64,000 nucleotides of DNA, from assembly GCA_963729165.1 (NCBI GenBank), contig CAVSMM010000012.1, forward strand, positions 111,637 through 175,636, written 5' to 3'. Positions 9,231 through 17,694 of the stretch are shown here, one piece after another. Made by a program: the position numbers and the translations under genes. Positions within the stretch are counted from its first letter, which is position 1; every line of letters starts with the position of its first letter. This DNA comes from JACCZX01 sp963729165 (lineage in GTDB: Bacteria; Pseudomonadota; Gammaproteobacteria; Burkholderiales; Burkholderiaceae_F). The notes under the pieces were generated by a model, which saw only the letters and a list, made by a program, of their open reading frames with translations, was not told the origin of the DNA and searched no databases.

Positions 9231-9680
9231 TTATTGAACGGTGATTCGTTTCGGCAGCGCCGACTCACGACGGTTGATGCTCACATGCAAGACCCCGTCG
9301 CGATAATTAGCGTTGACCTTTGTCGCGTCAATGTCATCGGGCAGGCTGATCGCGCGTCGGAACGCGCCGCCAAAACGCTCGTTGCCGTAGACATTGACCT
9401 TGGCGTCATCAAGCGGCAAGTCCGGCTTGCGCTCACCCGAGATCGACAGCACACCGCGATCGATCGTCAGCTCGATCTGCTTGGGATCGATTCCAGGCGC
9501 AAACGCGTAGATTTCAACGCTGGTGGCCGTGTTACCGATATTGATCGCCGGAAATGCACCCGGCGCAGCGGACCGGATACTGGTGGGCAATCCCGACCAG
9601 CCGGAGAGTTCGTCGAGTTCCCGGCGCAGCCGATCGAAATCAGCGAATATGCCGGGGTAAGTCACCATCGATGTAAACAT
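9231..9680 (-). CDS. Hsp20/alpha-crystallin small heat-shock protein (first in operon)
   Basis: This encodes 149 residues from ATG 9680, 6-7 nt after an AGGAGGA site; the upstream extension to 9773 is leader sequence. The alpha-crystallin domain shows the FAPGIDPKQIELTIDRG strands, GVLSISGER and the hallmark DGVLHVSINR. It is the first gene of the two-gene hsp20 operon. A CTTGAAA element and small hairpins lie upstream, compatible with heat-shock control. Confidence 0.9.
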   Translation of the reverse strand: MFTSMVTYPGIFADFDRLRRELDELSGWSGLPTSIRSAAPGAFPAINIGNTATSVEIYAFAPGIDPKQIELTIDRGVLSISGERKPDLPLDDAKVNVYGNERFGGAFRRAISLPDDIDATKVNANYRDGVLHVSINRRESALPKRITVQ

Positions 9681-9737
9681 TCGCTCATCCTCCTTTCGTT
9701 GTTGCACTTGCAAAATGGGTTCGGCTTCTTGAGCCGT

Positions 9738-9774
9738 AGGGAGCAAGTTCGGAGCCGTCAGGCAGAATTTCAAG
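9738..9774 (-). promoter_or_regulatory. Candidate sigma-32-type promoter of the hsp20 operon
   Basis: On the minus strand CTTGAAA (9768-9774) matches the heat-shock -35 consensus. A weak CTCCGAACT lies 13-14 nt further, where CCCCATNT would be expected. The implied leader of about 58 nt contains the hairpin CGGCT/AGCCG, a TTGCA/TGCAA hairpin and a CTCC that could pair with the GGAG of the ribosome site. The -35 match is good, the -10 poor. Confidence 0.35.
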
Positions 9775-9876
9775 AGCCGGCGCGCCGTTTTGGCGGCGCA
9801 CCGGGTGAGTCTCCCCGGGCCTGCGCGGGCACGCGGCTAGCTTTGGACAAGCTGCTTTGCCTCTAAGGGTCTCCGG

Positions 9877-10644
9877 GTGGAACAAAAGTGGCCGCAACAG
9901 TTGTGGATCGTTCGCCATGGGCAAAGCGCAGGCAATGTCGCCCGTGATTCGGCCGAGGCTGCACGTCTGCCACTGATCGACATTGCCGAGCGCGACATTG
10001 ACGTCCCGTTGTCGCCTCTCGGCGAGCAACAGTCGATTGCGCTGGGCCGGTGGTTTGGCAGCCTGCCACGGGATCAGCAGCCGAACGTGGTGTTGTGTTC
10101 GCCTTACATACGCGCCCGCTCGACTGCCCGGTTGGTATTGGAGGCTGCCGGAATTTCTGCCGATTCTCACATCCTGCACTCTGACGAGCGCCTGCGCGAA
10201 AAGGAATTCGGAATTCTCGATCGGCTGACGACGTTCGGCATTCGCGAGCGACATCCGGAGTTAAGCGCGCAGCGCTCGCATGTCGGCAAGTTTTATTTTC
10301 GGCCACCAGGTGGCGAGAGCTGGTGCGATGTGATTCTGCGGCTGCGCAGCGTGATCGATACGATGACGCGCGAGTATCGCCGGGAGCGCGTCCTGATCGT
10401 CGCCCATCAGGTCATCGTCAATTGCTTTCGCTATCTACTCGAGAGGATGAACGAGGCGCAGATACTCGAGCTCGACCGCATCGCCGACGTTCCCAACTGC
10501 GCGGTCATGCAATACGAGTTCGATCCAACGCAGGGCAAGAACGGCAAGCTTGTCACTCGCTTGATTCACTTTGTCGCTCCGCTTGCCGAGGCGGGCACGC
10601 CGATTACGACCGAGGCTGACGTGCCGGCGGCGCCCAAGCCATGA
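9877..10644 (+). CDS. Histidine phosphatase (phosphoglycerate-mutase-like) family protein
   Basis: This encodes 255 residues from GTG 9877. The catalytic histidine motif IVRHGQSAGN is at residues ~10-19. PLSPLGEQQ, SPYIRARSTA (second active-site Arg) and the distal histidine in VLIVAHQVIVN are also present. It is cytosolic. It overlaps the NAD(P)HX dehydratase gene by 4 bp (ATGA), so the two are translationally coupled. The substrate is unknown, possibly a phosphorylated metabolite or nucleotide connected with cofactor repair. Confidence 0.87.
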   Translation: MEQKWPQQLWIVRHGQSAGNVARDSAEAARLPLIDIAERDIDVPLSPLGEQQSIALGRWFGSLPRDQQPNVVLCSPYIRARSTARLVLEAAGISADSHILHSDERLREKEFGILDRLTTFGIRERHPELSAQRSHVGKFYFRPPGGESWCDVILRLRSVIDTMTREYRRERVLIVAHQVIVNCFRYLLERMNEAQILELDRIADVPNCAVMQYEFDPTQGKNGKLVTRLIHFVAPLAEAGTPITTEADVPAAPKP

Positions 10645-11564
10645 CGGCACGTGCAGTGACTCACAGTGATCCGGTTGAAGTCGATGAAGAATGTCTGCGC
10701 CGCTGGCCGCTTCCGCAGCCTGATGCCGACGGTGACAAGGAACAACGCGGACGCGTATTGATTATCGCCGGCTCGCGTGAAATGCCGGGCGCGGTGATTC
10801 TTGCCGCCAACGCCGCGCTGCATGCTGGCGCTGGCAAGCTGACGGTTGCCACTGCGGCAAGCGTCGCAAAACAAGTTGCCGTGATGCTTCCCGAAGCGCG
10901 CGTGATTCAACTTCCGGAGACCGGGTCGGGCGGCTTGGCTGAAGGCGCGATCGAGTGCGTACGAGAGGTGTTCTCGCGTGTCGATGCAGTCCTGATCGGG
11001 CCTGGCATGCAGGATGAAAACACGGTCTGCAATTTCTGCGAACGGGCAATGCCGAATCTGTCCACGCCGATGCTGGTGCTTGACGCGGCTGCGCTTGGCA
11101 TCGTCCGGCAAGGAGCGAAAGTCCAGGAGTTCCTCAGCCCAACTGTTCTCACTCCGCACGCTGGCGAGCTTGCTCATTTAACGGATCGCAGTAAAAGTGA
11201 AATCACGTCGCAGCCGGACGACTCGGCCGCGAGCGCGGCGCGCCAGTGGAATGCAGTCGTCGCGTTGAAGGGTGCGACAACATTTATTGCGGCTCCGTCT
11301 GGATCCTTGTGGCGCCACAAAGGAGGCAACGTAGGACTTGCAATTTCCGGCTCAGGCGATGTACTGGCCGGAATCGTTACCGGCCTGGCGTCACGCGGCG
11401 CGTCAGCCGCGCAAGCAGCAGTGTGGGGTGTTGCGTTGCACGCACTTGCTGGTGAACGGCTCGCATCGCGCACCGGACCGCTTGGCTACCTCGCGCGCGA
11501 TTTGTCGGCGGAACTGCCCGCATTGATGCATAGGTTCGCGCAGTTAGCGAGCGCGCGTAAATAG
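10641..11564 (+). CDS. nnrD: ADP-dependent NAD(P)H-hydrate dehydratase
   Basis: This 307-residue protein has the ribokinase-like fold signatures of NnrD/YjeF C-terminal enzymes: RVLIIAGSREMPGA, AGKLTVAT, LTPHAGELAHL and ISGSGDVLAGIVTG with the catalytic Asp. It repairs damaged NAD(P)H by dehydrating the (S)-hydrate with ADP. The NnrE epimerase domain, fused in many bacteria, is absent, so this is the stand-alone dehydratase. The start overlaps the upstream phosphatase stop. Confidence 0.9.
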   Translation: MTARAVTHSDPVEVDEECLRRWPLPQPDADGDKEQRGRVLIIAGSREMPGAVILAANAALHAGAGKLTVATAASVAKQVAVMLPEARVIQLPETGSGGLAEGAIECVREVFSRVDAVLIGPGMQDENTVCNFCERAMPNLSTPMLVLDAAALGIVRQGAKVQEFLSPTVLTPHAGELAHLTDRSKSEITSQPDDSAASAARQWNAVVALKGATTFIAAPSGSLWRHKGGNVGLAISGSGDVLAGIVTGLASRGASAAQAAVWGVALHALAGERLASRTGPLGYLARDLSAELPALMHRFAQLASARK

Positions 11565-11571
11565 GCGCGTG

Positions 11572-12624
11572 TCAGCGGCTTCTCAGGATGCGCGACCCAA
11601 CATAGTTAAGCGCCAATAGAAAAGCCATGCCTGCGCCAGCACTGACCCACAATGGGCGCGTGGGCGCGGCCACTGTTTGATACGCGATGCTAGGACCTGC
11701 TGCAAACTCTTCGCTTCGCGATGGGATTTCGCGCAAGCTTGTGTCCTCCGGCTTCTTAGGCTCATCCATGTTGCGCATCGAGCCGAACTTACGCGCATAC
11801 ACCCAGGTGAACTCGGCACCCAGCAAGAATATTTGAGCCGAGTAGTAAACCCACACAAAGATAATGACCAGCGATCCGGCCGCCCCGAACCCGGACGCGA
11901 TACCACTTTTGCCAATGTAAAGGCCAATCAGAAAACGCCCGATCGTAAACAGCAGCGCTGTGACGGCAGCGCCGAGCCAGACGTCATGCCACCGGATTTT
12001 TACGCGCGGCATGATCTTGTAAATCATTGCGAAGGCCAGCACCGTTACCAGATAGCCGACGAGAAGGTTGACCACCTGAGCCAACGTCTCCCAGCTGCCA
12101 AAGGCTCCGCTCCACCATTTTCCAAGCGCGGAAACCGCGGCGCTCAGTACAAGCGAGACGATCAGCAGAAACGCAATGCCGAGAATCATGCCGAAGGAAA
12201 GCAGGCGCGCTCGAATCAAGCCCCACCAGCCACTCGTCTTGTCTCGCTCCGGCGCGCGCCAGATGCGATCCAGCGCGTCCTGCAATTCTCCGAACACCGT
12301 GGTGGCACCGATGAAAAGCAGAACGAGTCCCACAACGGTTCCGGTGATGCCTTCGGCCGGCTTGTTGACGCTCGTAAGAATGTCTTCGATTGCCTTGGCA
12401 GCGTCGGTACCCATCAGCCCGCGTAACTGGCCGAAGATTTCGCCGCGAGCGGCCTCGGCACCGAAGATCAAGCCGGCAACTGAAATGACGATCAACAGTA
12501 CGGGCGCCAGCGAGAACACTGTGTAGTAGGACAGAGCCGCACCCATGCTCGGCGCGTAATCATCTATCCAGGCGTTAACGGCGTCCTTGATCAGTGGCCA
12601 CCAGTTTCTGACATGCCAGCTCAT
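11572..12624 (-). CDS. YihY/virulence-factor-BrkB-family membrane protein
   Basis: This encodes 350 residues from ATG 12624, preceded by a near-perfect AAGGAGGT site. Motifs SMGAALSYYTVFSLAPVLLIV near the N terminus and FVWVYYSAQIFLLGAEFTWVYA near residue 255 are diagnostic. About six inner-membrane helices are visible, plus an additional C-terminal hydrophobic segment after a charged Pro/Glu linker. The family was once misnamed RNase BN; its function is unresolved. It converges with nnrD, 7 bp apart. Confidence 0.9.
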   Translation of the reverse strand: MSWHVRNWWPLIKDAVNAWIDDYAPSMGAALSYYTVFSLAPVLLIVISVAGLIFGAEAARGEIFGQLRGLMGTDAAKAIEDILTSVNKPAEGITGTVVGLVLLFIGATTVFGELQDALDRIWRAPERDKTSGWWGLIRARLLSFGMILGIAFLLIVSLVLSAAVSALGKWWSGAFGSWETLAQVVNLLVGYLVTVLAFAMIYKIMPRVKIRWHDVWLGAAVTALLFTIGRFLIGLYIGKSGIASGFGAAGSLVIIFVWVYYSAQIFLLGAEFTWVYARKFGSMRNMDEPKKPEDTSLREIPSRSEEFAAGPSIAYQTVAAPTRPLWVSAGAGMAFLLALNYVGSRILRSR

Positions 12625-12770
12625 TGACCACCTCCTTGAACGGACGAGCTTACTTAAGCGCTGCGTGGCGTCGCCGTGGTGCGGGCGTTACGCAATCTGT
12701 ATGCCAGGAGAAGCGCGGCGCGTTCTTAGCGACAAGCCGCAGCGCACGCGCTCGTACTAACATCGCGCGA

Positions 12771-13097
12771 ATGGTGAACTTCGACACGATCTCGGATGTT
12801 GAGGCATGGGCCAAGCAACACGGAGGGCTGGTCGCCGTCAACGAGGCTTTAGCGCGCGGCGCGTTTGGCGACGACGCGCAGTCGATTCGTACTGCGATTC
12901 GTTATGTCGAGCGCGAAGAATTAAAAATCGCCGAGCGGTTGGGTATCGAGGATCGGCGTGGGCGGGCATCGACTTCCGCCGAACAAGCCGCTCACGCAGC
13001 ACTGCAAAGCGCAAGGCAGGCGTCGATCAGCCGCTGGGTAGCAATCATTGCTGCGGTAGTCGCCGTGGCAGCCACAGCATGGCCGATGATCCGCTAG
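12771..13097 (+). CDS. Small hypothetical protein with C-terminal membrane anchor
   Basis: This predicts 108 residues from ATG 12771 (MVNFDTISDVEAWAKQHGG); the open frame upstream overlaps the divergent YihY promoter and is unlikely to be translated. The first ~80 residues are helical and charged. The last ~22 form one hydrophobic segment, suggesting a tail-anchored membrane protein. I do not recognise a family with certainty. Confidence 0.6.
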   Translation: MVNFDTISDVEAWAKQHGGLVAVNEALARGAFGDDAQSIRTAIRYVEREELKIAERLGIEDRRGRASTSAEQAAHAALQSARQASISRWVAIIAAVVAVAATAWPMIR

Positions 13098-13344
13098 CGG
13101 CGAAAGCGCACTCGTCGTTGTCTGCTTGGAGCACGTGTGGATCGCTGCGACTGACAGGACGCACTTCGCTGCGTCCCTTCAGATAAATTTCTGACGTCTC
13201 GTCAAGGCAAGCTTGAGTGGCCGAATTATTTCGGCGCGTTCTGCTCACGCGGGAATATTCCTTGCAGCTCAAGCACGCCGTCTATTCGTTCGAAAATTCG
13301 CAACGGTAGAGACGAATGTAAAACTTTCGATAGGGATGAAAAAT

Positions 13345-14582
13345 ATGACACAGCGAGACGAAGGAAAGCGTGGCCAGGAGCGCGATAACGAACAGGATCG
13401 CAACTCGCAGGCACGCGGTGAAGATCGATACGGTTCGCGCTCTAACGAGCGCGAAGGTTCAGGACAAGGCGGCGGTTCACGCGGCGGCTCAAATGAATAT
13501 GGAGGCTGGCAAGGCGGCCAGTCGTCCCAAAGTGAATTTGGTGGATCGCAGGGCGGCTACGGCTCACAAGGGTCGCAAGGCTATGGGTCGCAGGGCGCCC
13601 CGGGTTACACCTCGCAAGGTGGTTATGGTTCACAAGGCGGCTCGCAAGGCTACGGCTCGCAAGGTGGATACGGTGGACAGTCTTCGCAATACCGCGGGCA
13701 AGGTGGTTCACAGGGGGCTACGGTTCACAGGGCGGCTACGGTTCGCAGGGCGGCTATGGTTCGCAGGGCGCATACGGCGGACAAAGCTCGCAGCACAGCG
13801 GACAAGGTGGATTTGGTTCGCAGTCGCAGGGTGGATACGGCCCACAAGGTTCGCAATACGGCGGGCAAGGTGGATACGGTTCGCAGTCTCAAGGTGGCTA
13901 CGGTTCGCAGGGCGGTTACGGCTCACAAGGTTCGCAGTACGGCGGACAAGGCGGATTTGGCCAGAGCGGATCGCAAGGTGGCATGGGTCAGAGCGGCATG
14001 CAAGGCGGCTACGGCTCACAGGGATCCGGCTCGTGGGACTACGGTTCACAGGGCGGAGCTTCGCAAGGTCGCTATGGTGAGCAGCGCAACTTTGGGAGCG
14101 GAAGCCAAAGTGGCTACGGCGGCAGCTCAAGCAGCGATGCAGGAATGGGCGGCTATTACACCGGCGGTGGCATGGGCGCCGGTCAAGGGTCCTCGCAGCA
14201 GCATCACGATCCTGAATATCATCAGTGGCGAAGCGAGCAGATGAGTCAGTTGGATAACGACTACCGTGACTGGCGTCAGGAGCGTTATCGGAAGTTCTCG
14301 GACGAATTCAGCGACTGGCGCAATAAGCGCAGCGCCTCGAAGCCAGGCTCGTCATCCGGTAGCGGACCAGGGTCCGAGGGAAGGTCCGGGTCCAGCGGAC
14401 GATCTGGTCTAAGTGGAGGCTCCAGCTCCAGCGAAGGCTCGGGGTCGAGCGGAGGCCAGGGATCCGCCGGAAGCTTCGGAACGGGGAGCTCGAGCGGTTC
14501 CGGTACAAGCGCAACGGGCTCAAGCGGGAGCACCAGTGCCGATACGGATACCAGTTCAACCAGCGGCAAATCGAAGAAGTAA
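13345..14582 (+). pseudogene. Gly/Ser/Gln/Tyr-repeat protein with charged WR-rich segment (one frame break)
   Basis: Start is ATG 13345, placed 9 nt after AGGG. A charged head (residues 1-40) is followed by some 220 residues of low-complexity repeats built on GSQGGYGSQ. Then comes a conserved-looking charged segment around 14210-14330 with repeated WR pairs, and an Ser/Gly tail ending in KSKK. The frame is lost at a run of five G (13713-13717), where the repeat register predicts GGCGG. Reading continues one frame back to the stop at 14582. A single missing base restores about 412 residues. Burkholderiales stress-associated proteins of this composition exist, but their function is unknown. A terminator follows at 14602. 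Confidence 0.7.
13480..14160 (+). repeat. GGCTACGGTTCGCAGG-type coding direct repeats
   Basis: Short imperfect direct repeats of 9-18 bp around GGCTACGGTTCGCAG encode GYGSQ units of the repeat protein. Unit length varies and there are no unique spacers, so this is a slippage-prone coding repeat and not a CRISPR array. Confidence 0.8.
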
Positions 14583-14601
14583 GTCTCTCTGAGCAGTAAA
14601 G

Positions 14602-14632
14602 AAACGGACCGATGTCGGTCCGTTTTCTTTTT
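14602..14632 (+). terminator. Rho-independent terminator
   Basis: The arms AAACGGACCG and CGGTCCGTTT form a perfect 10-bp stem around ATGT, followed by a T-rich tail (TCTTTTT). It lies 20 bp after the stop of the Gly/Ser/Gln-repeat protein. Confidence 0.9.
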
Positions 14633-14723
14633 GAGGTTCGCTTTACGTGAATGAGTGCAAAGACAGGCACTTCGTTTGCCGAAGGCATGCCGATGCGCCA
14701 CATCTACTGAAATGTGAGCTCCC

Positions 14724-15233
14724 GTGACCCAGTCCTCGTCGAAGTCGCTTGAACTGGATGAAGATCTGCGCTTTCAGCGCAGACAGTGGCAACTGGAGCG
14801 AGTGGCCTGGCTGGGGATGGCAGGACTTGTTGCCTATTCGCTTGCCGGTGGTCTCGGTGGCGGTGGCCCGCTTTCGAGTACCAACACTGTCAGCGCGGAT
14901 GGCAGCGTGCGCGTGCACTATGAGAGGTTTGCGCGCCAGCTAACTCCCAACAGCGTCGAAATTACGATACGGCAGCCGCCTGACGGGCGGCCCGCCCAAA
15001 TTCATCTCAGTGGCGATTACTTGAACGCCGTGACGGTGAGGTCCACCATTCCTCAACTCGATACAGGCACTGCCGCCGAAAACGGATATCTATTTGCATT
15101 CAAACGTTTACCCGGCGTGGTCGAAACCAAGGTTGCACTACAGCTCGAGCCTCAAAAGATCGGATCGGTTGAAGGATGGCTTGCGGTGAATAACGGAGAA
15201 AGGCTCGCAATAAAACAGTTCGTTTTCCCCTAG
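14724..15233 (+). CDS. Hypothetical membrane-anchored protein, partner of YetF
   Basis: This encodes 169 residues from GTG 14724. A cytosolic head of ~28 residues, one transmembrane helix (WLGMAGLVAYSLAGGLGGGG) and an outward domain of ~115 residues of beta character are visible. It ends 9 bp before the DUF421/YetF gene in an evident operon. I recognise this pairing of a single-pass protein with a YetF-type protein, but not a defined function. Confidence 0.75.
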   Translation: MTQSSSKSLELDEDLRFQRRQWQLERVAWLGMAGLVAYSLAGGLGGGGPLSSTNTVSADGSVRVHYERFARQLTPNSVEITIRQPPDGRPAQIHLSGDYLNAVTVRSTIPQLDTGTAAENGYLFAFKRLPGVVETKVALQLEPQKIGSVEGWLAVNNGERLAIKQFVFP

Positions 15234-15241
15234 GAACGCCT

Positions 15242-15691
15242 ATGGACTCCGTACTGCGTGCAGTCACGATTTACGTCGCGTTGATGCTCATCATGCGCGT
15301 GGCGGGGAAACGCTCGCTTGCGCAGATCACCACGTTTGATTTTGTTTTGTTGCTGATCATCGGCGAGGCAACGCAACAGGCGCTTCTAGGCCAGGACTTT
15401 TCGGTGACCAACGCCATCATCGTGATCGTCACGTTGGTTGGGTTGGACATCGCGCTGTCCTTGATCAAGCGTCATTCGAAAACAATCGACAAAGTCCTCG
15501 ACGACGTACCGCTGGTCATCGTGGAGGACGGCGTAGCGCTGAAGGACCGAATGGCCAAAGCAAGAGTCGACGAGCAAGACGTTTTGAATGCTGCACGGCA
15601 TTTGCAGGGTCTCGAGCGGCTCGATCAGATTCGCTACGCCGTGCTGGAACGCAGCGGCGGCATATCGATCGTGCCCAAAAAGACCGCCTGA
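15242..15691 (+). CDS. DUF421 domain-containing membrane protein (YetF family)
   Basis: This 149-residue protein has three N-terminal membrane helices with the family signature LMRVAGKRSLAQITTFDFVLLLIIGE. A cytosolic DUF421 domain follows (DDVPLVIVEDG, LNAARHLQGLERLDQIRYAVLE, GGISIVP). YetF-type proteins are inner-membrane proteins of unclear role, often linked to spore germination or stress. A second, frame-broken copy lies at 38544-39041. Confidence 0.9.
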   Translation: MDSVLRAVTIYVALMLIMRVAGKRSLAQITTFDFVLLLIIGEATQQALLGQDFSVTNAIIVIVTLVGLDIALSLIKRHSKTIDKVLDDVPLVIVEDGVALKDRMAKARVDEQDVLNAARHLQGLERLDQIRYAVLERSGGISIVPKKTA

Positions 15692-15856
15692 TAGCTGGAA
15701 GCCGCTCACTCGCCTGTTGCCCCCGGCCGGCGAAGTTGAATCTTGCAGGTTGTGACGCGCGGTACGAGGTTTGCTCAGCGCCTATGCGACGTAGGTAACG
15801 CCGACCTTGGCATGAGCTCACGCCGCTTTACGAGCCTATTACCTAAGGAGTGAAAG

Positions 15857-16447
15857 ATGGCAAGTCGAAATAATTCTGCGGCAAAAAACGAAATCATCGA
15901 AGAGCTGAAAGAGGATCACAAGCGAGTTAGGCAAGCGTTTCGGGAGGCGGAAAAGCTTGACGCCGAAGAAGACGGCGAAGAGCTGAAAGAAATCGTCGAC
16001 CAGACCTGCGCCGAGCTCGAAGTTCATGCACAACTCGAAGAAGAACTGTTTTATCCAGCGGCGCGTGAGGCATTGAAGGAGGCCGACCTGGTGGATGAAG
16101 CTGAAGTCGAGCACAACTCAGCGAAGGCACTGATCGCTCAGTTGCGCGAAATGAGCCCCGAGGACGAAAAATACGCTGCGACGTTCAAGGTGCTTGGCGA
16201 ATACGTGAACCATCACATCAAGGAAGAGGAAAACGAGATGTTTCCCGGCCTGCAGGGGCGCTCTGGAGCGGCGTGGGAAGAAGTGCAACAACAGATGGAG
16301 GTACGGCGCGAGCAGCTGATGTCCGAAATGGGACTTACGCAGCAGGCTGACGAAGCCGACGAGACGGAGGAAGAGGCGAGCGAACACAAGCAGTCGATCG
16401 GGCGCAGCCCGCGGTGGCCGTTCATCATCACGCGGCGGCAGAGCTGA
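15857..16447 (+). CDS. Hemerythrin (HHE) domain-containing protein
   Basis: This encodes 196 residues. The helical bundle carries the metal-ligand histidines and acids in LKEDHKRVRQAF, CAELEVHAQLEEELFYPAAR, EVEHNSAKALI and YVNHHIKEEENEMFP, the pattern of diiron hemerythrin-like domains that bind O2 or NO or sense iron. An acidic helical region and a basic tail follow. It is cytosolic. A closely related gene lies at 36022-36570. An inverted repeat lies downstream at 16517-16543. Confidence 0.9.
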   Translation: MASRNNSAAKNEIIEELKEDHKRVRQAFREAEKLDAEEDGEELKEIVDQTCAELEVHAQLEEELFYPAAREALKEADLVDEAEVEHNSAKALIAQLREMSPEDEKYAATFKVLGEYVNHHIKEEENEMFPGLQGRSGAAWEEVQQQMEVRREQLMSEMGLTQQADEADETEEEASEHKQSIGRSPRWPFIITRRQS

Positions 16448-16516
16448 AGAAAGACCGCAGGCGGCAGGGCGACGCGAAAAGACGAAAAAGTAAGCTGTAG
16501 AAGTAATGTCCTGACT

Positions 16517-16543
16517 GATAGGCTGTCGACGTGACAGCCTATC
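16517..16543. repeat. Perfect 11-bp inverted repeat
   Basis: GATAGGCTGTC and GACAGCCTATC are separated by GACGT. No T-run follows on either strand, so it is not a classical terminator. It could be an operator for the downstream carbohydrate genes or an mRNA 3'-end stem for the hemerythrin gene. Confidence 0.5.
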
Positions 16544-16588
16544 GCCATTCTCAGGCGTGGGCACCCGGCCTTGCCGAGCGTGCATTGC

Positions 16589-17572
16589 ATGTCTAACCGG
16601 TCCCTTGGTGCCCGCAACCCCCCGCCGCAAGTTCAGATCGCCGGCGATCGGCTGGTAGTTCAGCTTTACCTCCCTGATGCTGCATCCGGTTTCTATCAAG
16701 GCACGCGGTTTGACTGGTCAGGCGTTGTGGCTGGCTTGCAGTACCTCGGTCATCAGTACTACGCGCCTTGGTACACGAAGCGGGTGGCGACCGTCTACGA
16801 TTATGTCGACGATGGCGTGGACATCATTGCTGGCAGGCAAAGCGCTGTTACCGGCCCTGCCGAGGAATTCCCGCAGCCGCAGGGATTCGAAACCGCCAGA
16901 GTGGGCGAGACCTTTGTTAAGTTGGGAGTTGGGTCGTTACGAAAGGCGGCCGAAGCCCCGTACAGCTGCTACGAATCCTACGAAATCGTCGATCCCGGCA
17001 CCCGATCGGTTCGCGCGACACCAACGTCTGTCGAATTCACTCACCAGCTCGCTGACGCGAGGACGGGCTTCGGATACGTTTATCGGAAAACCGTCAGCGT
17101 TGACTCGGCCCATCCTGACCTGCATATCGAGCACATGCTGCACAACACGGGCCAGGTGGCGATTAAGACCGAGCAGTACAACCACAACTTTCTAACACTC
17201 GACAGTGCGCAAATCGGCCCTGCCTTCCTGATCACGCTGCCATTCCATGTGCGTACGTCATGTCCGCCGGATCCCAACCTTACGGTCGTTCGGGAAAACG
17301 AGGTCCACTTCATGAAAGCGCTGGCGCCGCGCGAAGTGGTCAGCTTTCCGATGCTGGGGTTTGGTGACGGCCCGAACGACTACAACATCCGGATCGAGAA
17401 CACGCAGACCGGGGCGGCAATGCGGATCACGGGGAGTCGGCCTCTGAGCAAGCTGGCGCTTTGGTCGATCCGAAGCGTGCTGTCGATGGAACCTTTTGTC
17501 GACGTCAGTACCGAACCGGGCGGCAGCACGATGTGGACATATAACTACACCCACTATGTCGTCGATACGTGA
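16589..17572 (+). CDS. Galactose-mutarotase-fold hypothetical protein
   Basis: This predicts 327 residues from ATG 16589 (an upstream in-frame ATG at 16571 is less likely; neither has a strong ribosome site). It is beta-rich with aromatic-rich motifs (GTRFDWSGVV, EQYNHNFLTLD) resembling aldose-1-epimerase/carbohydrate-binding supersandwich proteins. The histidine in EQYNHNF could be functional. There is no signal peptide. It stands ahead of the GH2, galT and galK genes on the same strand, supporting a sugar-related role. Family assignment is tentative. Confidence 0.6.
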   Translation: MSNRSLGARNPPPQVQIAGDRLVVQLYLPDAASGFYQGTRFDWSGVVAGLQYLGHQYYAPWYTKRVATVYDYVDDGVDIIAGRQSAVTGPAEEFPQPQGFETARVGETFVKLGVGSLRKAAEAPYSCYESYEIVDPGTRSVRATPTSVEFTHQLADARTGFGYVYRKTVSVDSAHPDLHIEHMLHNTGQVAIKTEQYNHNFLTLDSAQIGPAFLITLPFHVRTSCPPDPNLTVVRENEVHFMKALAPREVVSFPMLGFGDGPNDYNIRIENTQTGAAMRITGSRPLSKLALWSIRSVLSMEPFVDVSTEPGGSTMWTYNYTHYVVDT

Positions 17573-17694
17573 CCTTCGGCGTTACTCAATGCAAGAATTA
17601 AGGTGGGGTTGCGGGCATTAACCAATAGGCCGGTTCACCAGCAAACGCTTATCTTGCGCCGCATTCATTGTTGACGATGTAGCGAGGAGTTGTT

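Noticed and set aside
13480..14160. Direct repeats considered as CRISPR
   Set aside because: Repeats are short, variable, in coding frame and without unique equal-length spacers; no cas genes are nearby.
16517..16543. Perfect inverted repeat as a rho-independent terminator
   Set aside because: Neither strand has a T-run after the stem; kept only as an inverted repeat.
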